From Frankia canadensis (GTDB lineage: Bacteria; Actinomycetota; Actinomycetes; Frankiales; Frankiaceae), in the NCBI RefSeq assembly GCF_900197875.1, contig NZ_FZMO01000412.1:1-36715 (forward strand): a stretch of 36,715 bases of DNA, read 5' to 3'. Positions within the stretch are counted from its first letter, which is position 1; the number at the start of each line of letters is the position of its first letter. This document shows, piece by piece, positions 17,511-25,507 of the stretch. Made by a program: the position numbers and the translations under genes. The notes beneath the pieces are model-generated. The model did no database searches and had not been told where the DNA came from. It worked only from the letters and a program-made list of their open reading frames with translations.

Positions 17511-17984
17511 CTACAGGCGCAGCGGGCGGATCGGGGCGGCGATCAGGGCCGGGTCGGACTTCCAGTCGACGCCGGGGACGTCGATGTAGAGCTCGATCTC
17601 GTTGCCGTCCGGGTCGAGGATGTAGAGGCTGTGCGTCACCGTGTGGTCGGAGGCGCCGACGAGCGTCACGCCCGCCGCCTGGAGACGGGCCAGCGCCTCG
17701 CGCAGGTCGTCGTCGGTGTCGCCAACCTTCAGCCCGAAGTGGTACATCCCGAGCCGGCGCCCGGCGGGCACCGCCGTCGCGTTCTCGCCGACCTCGATGA
17801 GCAGCAGCTCGTGGTGGGTCCGCCCGGAGGAGAAGGCGGCCGCGGGCAGGCGCAGCGGGTTGCCGGCGGCATCGGTCGCCTCGGGGAACACCTGGCGCCA
17901 GCCCAGGACGTCCCGGTAGAAGGCGACCGAGCGCCCGATGTCGCGGACGTACAGGACGAGATGTCCCAGTTCCTTGATCTCCAC
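17511..17984 (-). CDS. VOC superfamily (glyoxalase/dioxygenase-fold) protein
   Basis: 157 residues from a GTG at 17984 with gggg(a)g five bases upstream on the minus strand. Two beta-alpha-beta-beta-beta modules: HLVLYVRDIGRSVAFYRDVLGW with HHELLLIEVG, and GMYHFGLKVGDTDDDLREAL with HSLYILDPDGNEIELYIDVPG. The candidate metal ligands His8, His in MYHFGL and Glu in EIELY match single-domain catechol-dioxygenase or glyoxalase-type VOC enzymes. The substrate is unknown. The promoter would fall in the same region as that of ssrA, pointing the other way. Confidence 0.88.
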   Translation of the reverse strand: MEIKELGHLVLYVRDIGRSVAFYRDVLGWRQVFPEATDAAGNPLRLPAAAFSSGRTHHELLLIEVGENATAVPAGRRLGMYHFGLKVGDTDDDLREALARLQAAGVTLVGASDHTVTHSLYILDPDGNEIELYIDVPGVDWKSDPALIAAPIRPLRL

Positions 17985-18168
17985 TGCTGCTCCCCAGGTG
18001 CGACGCCGGATGTCTGTTGCATCTTTAACTATCGCGGACCGCCGGACATGCCCAGATGTGGGTGACTCCTCGCGGGGGCTCCCCTGCCGCCGGGCATGGC
18101 CGCGGCGCTCACCCTGCGTCGCCGCCGGCGTGCGGTAGACTTGCCGTGTTGGAGGCACCATCGCACCT

Positions 18169-18535
18169 GGGGGTGATCGGTTTCGACTTCGGACGTCGAG
18201 ACAGGGGAAGCGGGCCGAGGATGAACGGTTATCTCGTTAACGATCCGTTCAAAAAAACAGCTGCCAACAAGACGCAGCCTGTTGCCCCTTACGCCCTCGC
18301 GGCTTAAGGACTAGCAACCGTCAGCCTGGGAGTTCCTCCGGCCCGGGACCTGGCGTCGCTAGGAGGATCACCATCTGACCCGGTCGCGGGGCCAGGTGGA
18401 ACATCAAACAGCGACTGAGCCCACGGCGGCTTGCCTGTGTGTCTGCCGGGGCTGAGAAACAAGTAGCAGGCTCCGCCCGGAGAAGCCCTGGTTCGGTGCC
18501 GGAGGACGCGGGTTCGATTCCCGCCACCTCCACCA
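18169..18535 (+). ncRNA. ssrA: tmRNA (SsrA)
   Basis: The 5' end GGGGGTG pairs with CACCTCC just before the terminal ACCA (18525-18535), forming the 7-bp acceptor stem. A T-arm with GGTTCGATTCC lies at 18511-18521 and the CCA end is encoded. The 5' tRNA-like half shows GGTTTCGACTTCG. The resume codon is GCC at 18263 and the tag reads ANKTQPVAPYALAA, ending in TAA at 18305-18307; the ALAA degron is the proteolysis signal. Length 367 nt is normal. A possible -10 (TAGACT, 18136-18141) lies upstream. With SmpB it rescues stalled ribosomes. The 3' end is a known integration hot spot for mobile elements, and foreign-looking DNA starts immediately after it. Confidence 0.97.
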
Positions 18536-18647
18536 CGATGCGTAATGATGCCCTGACCTGGGCAAATAGGTAAGAACTATGAGATCTGATGGTTGATCGA
18601 ATAGGAGATGTCCAGGTCGGGGCATTGATCTTTTTGGTTCGATTCCC
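18511..18647. repeat. 12-bp duplication of the tmRNA T-arm, possible attachment-site remnant
   Basis: GGTTCGATTCCC occurs in the tmRNA T-arm (18511-18522) and again at 18636-18647, 125 bp apart. The second copy sits in its own small inverted repeat (GTTCG-N6-CGAAC). A duplicated T-arm or 3'-end segment is what integration at ssrA leaves behind. The match is short, so this remains a hypothesis. No gene was found between here and 18849. Confidence 0.35.
18548..18635 (+). terminator. Long-stem hairpin with T-run after ssrA
   Basis: Left arm 18548-18564 and right arm 18609-18625 pair over 17 bp, with two G-U wobbles and no mismatch in the RNA read rightward. The 44-nt loop is AT-rich. The stem is followed by tgatcttttt (T-run 18631-18635). 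It may terminate ssrA, though the loop is longer than normal, so an element end is an alternative. Confidence 0.5.
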
Positions 18648-18849
18648 CGAACGTACCGGCGGACCTTGGTTACGGGGCGTAGCTGCGGGGATTGGTCGGC
18701 CGATGGCATAGACCGTCGGCCTGTACTCCCGAAGCGCTCTTGGCAGGTAGGGATGTGCGTCGCCGGTGGCGGCACGGACGGTCAGGAGCAGGATCTCCAG
18801 AAGTGGTTCTGCCCGTATGGTCCACTGGCGGCGGTCGTGGCCGCGAGGA

Positions 18850-20118
18850 TCAGGCTGTCCTCTGGTCCGGCTCCCGCGTCGGCGCCTGAACGAGGAGCGA
18901 TGTGCCGCACCGCTGCGCAAGCTCATTGACAACCTGGACGACGAATCGGTCCGGGGTGTGCCGCTCGTCCCCGGCATTGAGGTAGTCACCCCCGCCGTAG
19001 CAGTCGAACAACACGACCACGGACCCCGCAGGCAGGTGGTCGCCGACCTGCCGCAGTGCCGTGGTCTTACCCGCGCCAGCGGGGCCGTGCGCAACAACCA
19101 GCTTGCCTCGATGCGCCTGCACAGCATCCGCGATGACCCGTGCGCCAGGCGCCGGTAGCGGAGGGCGCGACAGGTCGGCCAACCGTGGCGGTGCCGGATA
19201 GAGGTCGAACACCTCGGCGACACCCAGCTGAGCAAGCACGTCTTCGGCCCTGAGACCACCCCGCCCTCGGCCGGGCAGAGCCTCACCGTAGACAAGATCG
19301 AACAAGCGTTGAGTCGAGTCGAGACCGCGTCCCGGCGTCAGCTCGGCCGCACCGGCCCGCACCGCACGTGCGAACGCTTCACGGCCGAGCGCACCTTCCA
19401 TAGACAGGTCCAGCCTGGCGAGGAAGTCGCAGAACTCCGTTGAGCGCAGCCGTGATCCCACGGCCCTCGCCAGGGTGTCCACAATATCCCGGTGCTCAGT
19501 GCGGAGTGCCCGAAGCAGGCCATCCCGCCGCAGGTCTCGGCGGTCCCGAGAGCGGGCCCAGGCCGCAGCCGCCTCAACAGCATCCACGAGCAGCTGGTCG
19601 GCGGGCTGATTGCTTACGAGCGCCAGTCTCACCTTGGCGACCTCATCCGAACCGTGATCATCAAGGACGCGTCGGTACGCCGTAGCAGGGTCAGCGATCA
19701 CCGTCCGCGACGTCGCCAGCTGGTCGTCTCTCGGACGCTTCCTGGGCTTGCAGAGCCGGGCTGCGGTCCACGGCGTGTTCGGGTGTTTCGTGCTGTACTT
19801 CAGCCGCGAAAGGATCACCGTGTCGGCGGTCGTGATCCGATACCCGCCGATGTACTCGCTGACGTCTACCGTCTCGTAGGACTCGTCCGGATCGTCGACG
19901 GTGGCCAGACCCTCCAACGCGACGAGACGCAATCTCGCGCCAGGCTCGATGAGCTTGAGCGCGCGGCTCGCGGCCCACCAGATGTGAAAGTCGTCCCCGG
20001 CGTTGGACTCCGACGCCCCCACCTGACGTGCCTCAACCTCCGAGATGCGGCGCTCCGATGCGCTGCGTGCCACCACGATAGCTCTGCGCCCAAATGCCGA
20101 CCCATGCCGGGCAAACAT
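18850..20118 (-). pseudogene. STAND/NACHT-like NTPase with nuclease-like N-terminus, 3'-truncated
   Basis: From the ATG at 20118 (GTGs at 20076 and 20073 are plausible true starts) 422 residues can be read. The N-terminal part contains ESNAGDDFHIWWAASRAL, then E69 (ALEGL), D85 (TVDVSEY) and K107 (SRLKYSTKHP). This E...D...LK order is reminiscent of PD-(D/E)XK nuclease domains found on anti-phage STAND ATPases. A P-loop GPAGAGKT follows at 345-352. The frame ends only 70 residues later, without Walker B, sensor residues or the large C-terminal sensing repeats of this class, which normally exceed 1,000 residues. The break lies about 310 bp from ssrA, so deletion at an island edge is likely. Defence function is inferred from architecture, not proven. 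Confidence 0.55.
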
Positions 20119-20353
20119 CCCGGAGATCGTCTGCTGGCCGGGGCGGAAGGCCAGGGCGGGGGCCAGCCGCCGCACTGGTCGCTTCGGTCGGGGTCGCCGG
20201 TTTCGGGGGCCGGCCGCAGGGTGCTGAGCGCCGTCTGGCGGCCGGCGTCGTCGCCGTTCCCGTGGTTGATCAGCGCGGCGCGGGCGAGCCAGCCGACTCC
20301 GTAGGCGTCGGCCAGCTCGCCCGCAGCGAGCTGGACCTGCCACGGCGCGGGCG
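20119..20353. other. Spacer between the two relic genes
   Basis: 235 bp between the NTPase start and the surviving part of the ferritin-like gene. A minus-strand frame (20340 to 20200; motif AAGELADAYGVGWLARAALINHGNG) has the amino-acid make-up of real coding sequence and could be the tail of a third lost gene. I could not recognise a family. Confidence 0.3.
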
Positions 20354-21202
20354 TTGGCTGCGAACCTGCTCAACGCCGTCGGTGGGCGCCCTCGGCTGGA
20401 CACGCCAGAGATGCTGCCTGGCCATCTCCCAGGCGCCTGCCCCACGGCGACCGCTCTCTGCAGCTGTCGCTGGTTCCGTTCGGGGCGGAAGCAATCGAGA
20501 TGTTTCTCCGGCTCGAACGGCCGGCACGCCTGGTGCTCCAGCCGAGGGCGACAGCTATGAAACGATCGGGCAGTTCTACAGCGCGATCGAGAATGGGATG
20601 CGCGATCTGTGCGCTGACCTCGGCGAGCGGGAAGTCTTCCGCGGTGACCCGGCTCGCCAGGTCACCGCGGGCCCGTTCCACCACAGTGGCGGGCGACTGA
20701 CCGCGGTCAACGATCTCGCCTCGGCGTTGGCGGCGTTGGAGGAGATCGTCGAGCAGGGCGAAGGCACGGCACGAGGCGAGGTCTGGGACGGCGACCAGGA
20801 CATCTTCCACCCCGACGGGACGAGGTCGCGCATTACTACCGGTTCCAGGAACTCAAGCTGCGCCGGCGATACCGGCGCGGTGACACCCCGCGATCCGGGC
20901 CCACTGGCGAGGCTTTCTCGGTTGACCTCGGCGGCGTTCACCCGATGCGACCCAACCCGCTTCTGGAAGATCACGCTCCAGGTAGTCCGATCTGGGCCGC
21001 CCAGGAAGACTTCAACCACACCTACTGCGCTCTGCTGAATCAGTTGGAGCAGGCGCTCAACGGCAGCCCCAGCATGCTCGGCGCCGCAACCGGCACCATG
21101 TACGCGCTCAAGGCCAAGGCACAGGCCCTGATGGAGATGTCCGACGGCGAAGGCACAACAGCCGGCCCGACATTCGAGTACATACCGGTGCTCAGGCGAT
21201 GA
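20354..21202 (+). pseudogene. VioB/iminophenylpyruvate dimer synthase-like ferritin protein, frameshifted
   Basis: The protein reads across four frames. LAANLLNAVGGRPRLDTPEML starts at 20354. LPHGDRSLQLSLVPFGAEAIEMFLRLERP follows (frame change near 20430). GAPAEGDSYETIGQFYSAIENGMRDLC through GDQDIFHPDG comes next (change near 20525). Finally DEVAHYYRFQELKLRRRY runs to FNHTYCALLNQLEQAL, ending at 21202 (change near 20818, one base missing). The family is a diiron ferritin-like fold related to the VioB imine-dimer synthase domain. The usual N-terminal helices (metal-binding MEEMLHM region) upstream of LAANLL are missing. Divergent from the truncated NTPase; both are relics. Confidence 0.75.
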
Positions 21203-21279
21203 GCCGCGACGGCCAGGCGGTGATCCATATCTCGTTCGCGTCGGCGTGTCGATAGTTGCGGCGTGGATGTTTCGAGCAC

Positions 21280-21381
21280 CTAACGGGCAGTGTCGACGTC
21301 GAACTCGTACGGGAATGGGAGAGTTCGCTGGTCGTATCGGCGTTCTCTGGGTGCCGCCTGTTCTGTGACGTGCTTGGTCAT
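21280..21381 (-). CDS. Possible small protein of 33 residues
   Basis: ATG at 21381 with a good ribosome-binding site (gaagggcat on the minus strand). The peptide is charged and polar (starts MTKHVTEQAAPRERRYDQRT and ends EFDVDTAR), with no membrane segment or cysteine. It lies divergent from the ECF41 sigma gene. No family is recognised. It may be a short leftover rather than a gene. Confidence 0.25.
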   Translation of the reverse strand: MTKHVTEQAAPRERRYDQRTLPFPYEFDVDTAR

Positions 21382-21485
21382 ATGCCCTTCGCTCGGTCGT
21401 GGCGTGCCGTCGAGAGCTGGGACGGGCAGGTTCCGAATCTGGGCCGGGCGGCTAGCCTTGAGTCGCGAAACGACCTTGGGGGGCC

Positions 21486-22364
21486 GTGGTGGGGGATCTC
21501 GATGAGGCGGCGGCTATCTTCATGGGCGTGCGGCCACGCCTGTTCGGGATCGCGTACCGGATGCTCGGTAGCGCCAGCGAGGCGGAGGACCTGGTGCAGG
21601 ACGTCTGGCTGCGCTGGCAGGCGACCGACCGCAGCGTGGTGAAGAGTCCGGGCGCGTTCCTGGCGACGACCACGACCCGGCTGGCCATCAACGAGCTGCA
21701 GTCGGCGCGGGTGCGGCGCGAGACGTACATCGGGCCGTGGCTGCCGGAGCCGGTCGACACCAGTGCGGATCCGTTCCTGGGGGCCGAGCGTGGGGAGGCG
21801 CTCGAGTTGGCGGTCCTGATGCTGATGGAGAAACTCACCCCGCAGGAGCGCGCGGCGTACGTGTTGCGGCAGGCGTTCGACTACCCGTACCCGCAGATCG
21901 CCGGCATCCTGCAGTCCACCGAGCCGGCCGTACGGCAACTGGTCAGCCGGGCCCGCAAACACGTCACCGGCGAGCGGAAGATACCGGTGCCCGAGACCGC
22001 GCAGCGCCAGCTGCTGGCCACCTTCCTTGAGGCCGCCCGCGCGGGTGATCTCGAGGCGCTGGAAAAGCTGTTCGCGGCCGACGTGGCGAGCATCTCCGAC
22101 GGCAACGGCGCCCGGCAGGTTTCCCGCAAGGTGGTGTCCGGCGCGGCCCGGGTGGCGAAGTACATCGCGGCGTTCTCCACTTGGTTCTGGGATGGCGTGG
22201 AGCTGCGATGGGTCACCACGAACGGGCAGACGAGCGCCATCATGCGTCGCGGTGACACGCTCCTCGGAATGGTCACGATCGTCGCCTCCGAGGCGGGCAT
22301 CGAGCAGCTGCTGTGGATGTTGAATCCGGAGAAGGTCGCCGCCATGGCCGATGTCACAGAATAG
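21486..22364 (+). CDS. ECF41-family RNA polymerase sigma factor (SigJ-like)
   Basis: 292 residues, GTG start. Sigma region 2 reads VRPRLFGIAYRMLGSASEAEDLVQDVWLRW. Region 4 reads LTPQERAAYVLRQAFDYPYPQIAGIL, followed by AVRQLVSRARKHV. The WLPEP motif in the linker (GPWLPEPVD) and a fused C-terminal SnoaL-like domain (from about residue 175, with SDGNGAR and the terminal NPEKV in the place of DGGGK and NPDKL motifs) identify ECF41. In this group the C-terminal domain controls sigma activity instead of a separate anti-sigma factor. Targets are typically oxidoreductase, epimerase or decarboxylase genes nearby, as found here at 22412-26238. A TGTCACA box overlaps its last codons. Confidence 0.9.
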   Translation: MVGDLDEAAAIFMGVRPRLFGIAYRMLGSASEAEDLVQDVWLRWQATDRSVVKSPGAFLATTTTRLAINELQSARVRRETYIGPWLPEPVDTSADPFLGAERGEALELAVLMLMEKLTPQERAAYVLRQAFDYPYPQIAGILQSTEPAVRQLVSRARKHVTGERKIPVPETAQRQLLATFLEAARAGDLEALEKLFAADVASISDGNGARQVSRKVVSGAARVAKYIAAFSTWFWDGVELRWVTTNGQTSAIMRRGDTLLGMVTIVASEAGIEQLLWMLNPEKVAAMADVTE

Positions 22365-22378
22365 GTGCCTGCCCTGTC
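22352..22378 (+). promoter_or_regulatory. Predicted ECF41 promoter before the flavoprotein gene
   Basis: TGTCACA (22352-22358), 16 bases, then TGTC (22375-22378). From memory the published ECF41 consensus is TGTCACA, 16-17 bases, CGTC: seven of seven and three of four positions agree. Transcription would start about 7-8 bases further on, just before the GTG at 22412. The -35 box lies in the last codons of the sigma gene. Confidence 0.55.
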
Positions 22379-22411
22379 TGTAATCGTGATGGCGAGAGAC
22401 AGGGGACGAAG

Positions 22412-23323
22412 GTGCGGACGATCCTGATCGTTGGCGGCGGGTATGCCGGCGTCGAGGGCTTCGGGGAACTGCTGGCGCTGGCGAAGGCCATTGGTGCGGC
22501 GCTACCCCGAGCTGAGCTCGGACGAGCTGAGCTTCCACCTGGTGGAGGCGCGCGACCGGATCCTGCCTGAGGTGAGCGACAAGCCGGGCGAGTGGGTGGT
22601 GCGCTCGCTGACCAAGCGCGGCGCGCACGTCCATTTGAACGCGCACCTGCTCTCGGCGAGCGGCAGTCACGTGGTGCTGTCCACCGGCGAGGAGTTCGAC
22701 TCCGAGCTGATCGTCTGGACGGTCGGTAACGCCGCGAACCCGATGGTGCACAACCACACCGATCTGCCCATCGACGGCCGCGGGATGCTGCTGGTCCGGC
22801 CCGACCTGCGGGTCGGCACCGAAGGCGCGCCGGTGCCGGAGGCGTGGGGCGCCGGCGACGACGCCGCCATCCCCGACCTTGCCGCGGAGCGGCCCGGCGT
22901 CTCGACGGTGCCCAACGCCCAGCACGCGGTGCGCCAGGGCAAGCTGCTGGCCCGAAAGCTGATCGCCACGCTGCGCGGGCGGGAGCCCCGACCGTACGTG
23001 CACCACAGCCTCGGCGTGGTGGCCACGCTCGGCCTCGGCCTCGGCATCTTCCAGTTCCACCGCCTGGTCATCAAGGGCTTCCCGGCCTGGCTGATGCACC
23101 GCGGCTACCACGCGCTCGCGGTGCCAACCTGGGAGCGGAAAGTCCGAGTGCTCGCGGTCTGGGCGACCGCTGTGCCGTTCGGCCGGGACATCGTCTCGCT
23201 GCCTCGGTGCAGCACCCCCGGGAGGCATTCCTGGCCGGTGCCACCCCCCGCATGCCCGAGCCCGCCGAAACGGCGGATGCCCGGGTGGACATTGTCACGG
23301 CAGGCGATGCCCCGCGTTCATGA
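22412..23323 (+). pseudogene. NDH-2-like FAD/NAD(P) oxidoreductase, internally deleted and frameshifted
   Basis: The GTG at 22412 begins VRTILIVGGGYAG, the FAD-binding Rossmann start of type II NADH dehydrogenase-like proteins. It runs directly into VEGFGELLALA, which belongs to the second, NAD(P)-binding Rossmann motif usually ~150 residues later. The part between is missing. The frame then shifts near 22491 into VRRYPELSSDELSFHLVEARDRILPEV and continues normally (VVLSTGEEFDSELIVWTVGNAANP, AWGAGDDAAIPDL, VPNAQHAVRQGKLLARKL). A second shift near 23207 leads to SVQHPREAFLAGATPRMPEP, ending at 23323. An active two-dinucleotide enzyme is impossible. Its position after the ECF41 gene and promoter suggests it was a regulon member. 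Confidence 0.8.
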
Positions 23324-23663
23324 CGACGCCGTACGCCGGCTCGCCGCGGCCTGCCGAGCGGGCGACGGCGTCGCGATCGAGGCCGTCCTCGACCCGGACG
23401 CCGTCGCCGTGTGCGACAGCGGTGGCCACGTGCCCGCCCCGCTCCGACCCGTGCACGGAGCAGCCCAGATCGCCCGGCTGATCCAGGCCCTGCTGCCCGG
23501 AGCCGACCTGACCGTCGAGAGCGTCAACGGGCGCGCTGCCCTGCTTGTTCGCCGGGCCGGCACGGCCGTGGCCGTGATCACCGTCGCCTGCCACGAGGAT
23601 CGGGCCACGACCCTCTGGGCCGTGCTGAATCCCGCCAAGCTGCGGGGCTGGCACCGCGGCTGA
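23307..23663 (+). CDS. Free-standing SnoaL-like domain resembling the ECF41 C-terminal domain
   Basis: 118 residues from the ATG at 23307, overlapping the relic flavoprotein by 17 bases. The cone-shaped NTF2/SnoaL fold pattern is visible: AVRRLAAACRAGDGVAIEAVLDPDAVAVCDSGGH, VHGAAQIARLIQALL, and GTAVAVITVACHEDRATTLWAVLNPAKLRGW. The DSGGH and NPAKL segments align with the DGGGK and NPDKL motifs of ECF41 sigma factors and with SDGNGAR/NPEKV of the sigma factor next door. No sigma regions 2 or 4 are present. It might act on the sigma factor in trans or simply be a small enzyme; both ideas are inference. Confidence 0.6.
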   Translation: MPRVHDDAVRRLAAACRAGDGVAIEAVLDPDAVAVCDSGGHVPAPLRPVHGAAQIARLIQALLPGADLTVESVNGRAALLVRRAGTAVAVITVACHEDRATTLWAVLNPAKLRGWHRG

Positions 23664-23732
23664 GCCTTGTACTGACAGGACATGGTTCCGGACGCCGAGT
23701 GGCGTCAGCGTTGAGGCATGAAGAAGGTAACC

Positions 23733-24659
23733 ATGCAGAACACCATTGATCTGACCGGACGACTCGCCGTGGTGACCGGAGCAAGCAGCGGCCTTGGACT
23801 GGGTCTGGCGACCCGCCTGGCCGCGGCCGGCGCCAAGGTTCTCCTGCCGGTCCGCGATGAGGCCAAGGGCAAGGCCGCACTGAGCCACATCCGCGCCGAA
23901 GCACCCGGTGCGGACGTGTCGCTGCGCGAACTCGACCTGGCCTCGCTGAAGTCGGTGGAGGCCCTGGGCGACACCCTGAACGCCGAGGGCCGGCCGATCC
24001 ACATTCTGATCAACAACGCCGGGCTGATGACGCCTGCCACGCGACACACCACCGCCGACGGCCTGGAACTGCAGTTCGGGACCAACCACATCGGGCACTT
24101 CGCGCTCACCGGCTGGCTGCTGCCGCTGCTGAACGCCGGCCACGCCCGGGTGACCACGATGACCAGCAGCGCGGCCCGGCACGCCAAGCTCAACTGGGAA
24201 GACCTGCAGAGCGACCAGGCGTACGCGCCGATCCGCGCCTACAACCAGTCGAAGCTGGCGAACCTGCTGTTCGCACTCGAACTCGACCGGCGCTCCCGGG
24301 CCGGGGGCTGGGGGATCGTCAGCAACGCCGCACACCCCGGCACCACCCTGACCGGCCTGTACGCCGCCGGACCCAACCTGGGCCGGGAGAAATCCTCGCC
24401 GATCGAGGCCGCGATGAAGCGCCTGGCCCGCTGGGGCGTCCTGGTCCAGGGCGTCGACCGGGGCCTGCTCCCGGCCCTGTACGCGGCCACCAGTCCGGAC
24501 GCCGAGGGCGGCCACTTCTACGGTCCGGACGGCTTCGGTCAGTTCACCGGCGGTCCGGCCGAGCTGGAGATCTACCGCCCGGCACGCGACGAGGCCGCGG
24601 CCACCAGGCTGTGGGACGTCTCGCAACGTCTCGCCGCCGTCGAGTTCGCGGCGGTGTGA
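23733..24659 (+). CDS. Short-chain dehydrogenase/reductase (protochlorophyllide reductase-like group)
   Basis: 308 residues. The ATG at 23733 is preferred over 23718 because AAGAAGG (21721-21727 pattern at 23721-23727) is spaced five bases before it. NAD(P) motif [16 protein letters not shown] ([10 protein letters not shown]) and active-site Ser/Tyr/Lys (MTSSAARH, then YNQSK) are intact. The variable C-terminal substrate loop ([12 protein letters not shown]) resembles the retinol-dehydrogenase-like SDR group common in actinobacteria. The substrate is unknown. Two bases separate it from the XRE regulator gene, so the two are co-transcribed. Confidence 0.88.
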   Translation: MQNTIDLTGRLAVVTGASSGLGLGLATRLAAAGAKVLLPVRDEAKGKAALSHIRAEAPGADVSLRELDLASLKSVEALGDTLNAEGRPIHILINNAGLMTPATRHTTADGLELQFGTNHIGHFALTGWLLPLLNAGHARVTTMTSSAARHAKLNWEDLQSDQAYAPIRAYNQSKLANLLFALELDRRSRAGGWGIVSNAAHPGTTLTGLYAAGPNLGREKSSPIEAAMKRLARWGVLVQGVDRGLLPALYAATSPDAEGGHFYGPDGFGQFTGGPAELEIYRPARDEAAATRLWDVSQRLAAVEFAAV

Positions 24660-24661
24660 GC

Positions 24662-25507
24662 ATGGACCGCGCCCGGCTGGCCGAATACCTGCGTACCCGT
24701 CGTGAAGCCCTGCAACCGGAGGACGTCGGCCTGCCCCGCGGGCGGCGCAGGCGCACCCACGGCCTGCGCCGCGAGGAGGTGGCCGTGCTGTCCGACATGT
24801 CGATCGACTACTACAGCCGCCTCGAACAGCCGCGCGGTCCCCATCCCTCCGAGCAGATCCTCGGTGCGCTCGCCCGCGGGCTGCGCCTGTCCATGGAGGA
24901 GCGTGACCATCTCTTCCGGCTCGCCGGGTACGCCACCCCGCGCCGCTCCACAGACGACCACGTCAACCCGGGGATGATGCGCATCTTCGACGGTCTGCGA
25001 GATGCCGCGGCGCAGGTGGTGAGCCCGCTCGGCGAGACCTTGCTGCAGACCCCGCTGTCCGTCGCCCTGATCGGCGACGAGAACGTCCACCAGGGTCTCG
25101 CGCGCAGCCTGCACTATCGCTGGTTCACCGACCCGACGACGCGGCTTCTCCGGCCCGCGGAGGGGCCGCTCATCGTTGCGGACCTGCACGGGTCGTACAT
25201 CCGCGACGGCAAGGATTCCCGGGCGGGCGCGCTGGTCGGCGCGTTGCTCGAGGAAAGCCCGGAGTTCGCCGGGCTCTGGCGTGGGCATCCTGTGGCGAGC
25301 CGCTACTGCGGCCCGGTACAGCTCGTGCACCCGCAGGTCGGGCCGATCGACCTGCACTGCCAGCGGCTGATCGACCCGGACCAGTCGCAGCAACTGGTCG
25401 TCTACACCGCACAACCAGGCAGCGAGAGCCACGAGAAACTAGAAGTCCTGAAAGTGATCGGCGGCCAGCACCTCGACGAGGCGCTGACCGCCGATCTCGG
25501 TGACTAG
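24662..25507 (+). CDS. XRE-type regulator with MmyB-like ligand-binding domain
   Basis: 281 residues. N-terminal helix-turn-helix: LAEYLRTRREALQPEDVGLP, THGLRREEVAVLSDMSIDYYSRLEQ and PSEQILGALARGLRLSMEERDHLFRLAG. The C-terminal PAS-like MmyB domain begins with MMRIFDGLRDAAAQVVSPLGETLLQTP and includes NVHQGLARSLHYRWFTDP and VIGGQHLDEAL at the end. MmyB-like regulators usually sit beside an SDR gene and respond to small lipophilic ligands. Here it is directly downstream and in the same transcript. Its stop overlaps that of the convergent epimerase gene in a shared CTAG. Confidence 0.9.
   Translation: MDRARLAEYLRTRREALQPEDVGLPRGRRRRTHGLRREEVAVLSDMSIDYYSRLEQPRGPHPSEQILGALARGLRLSMEERDHLFRLAGYATPRRSTDDHVNPGMMRIFDGLRDAAAQVVSPLGETLLQTPLSVALIGDENVHQGLARSLHYRWFTDPTTRLLRPAEGPLIVADLHGSYIRDGKDSRAGALVGALLEESPEFAGLWRGHPVASRYCGPVQLVHPQVGPIDLHCQRLIDPDQSQQLVVYTAQPGSESHEKLEVLKVIGGQHLDEALTADLGD

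Noticed and set aside
18321-18775. Minus-strand open frames through the tmRNA with AGIEPASSGTEPG and WRWRESNPRPPAPN motifs
   Set aside because: These are the well-known spurious translations of the reverse complement of tRNA-like 3' ends; the strand is occupied by ssrA.
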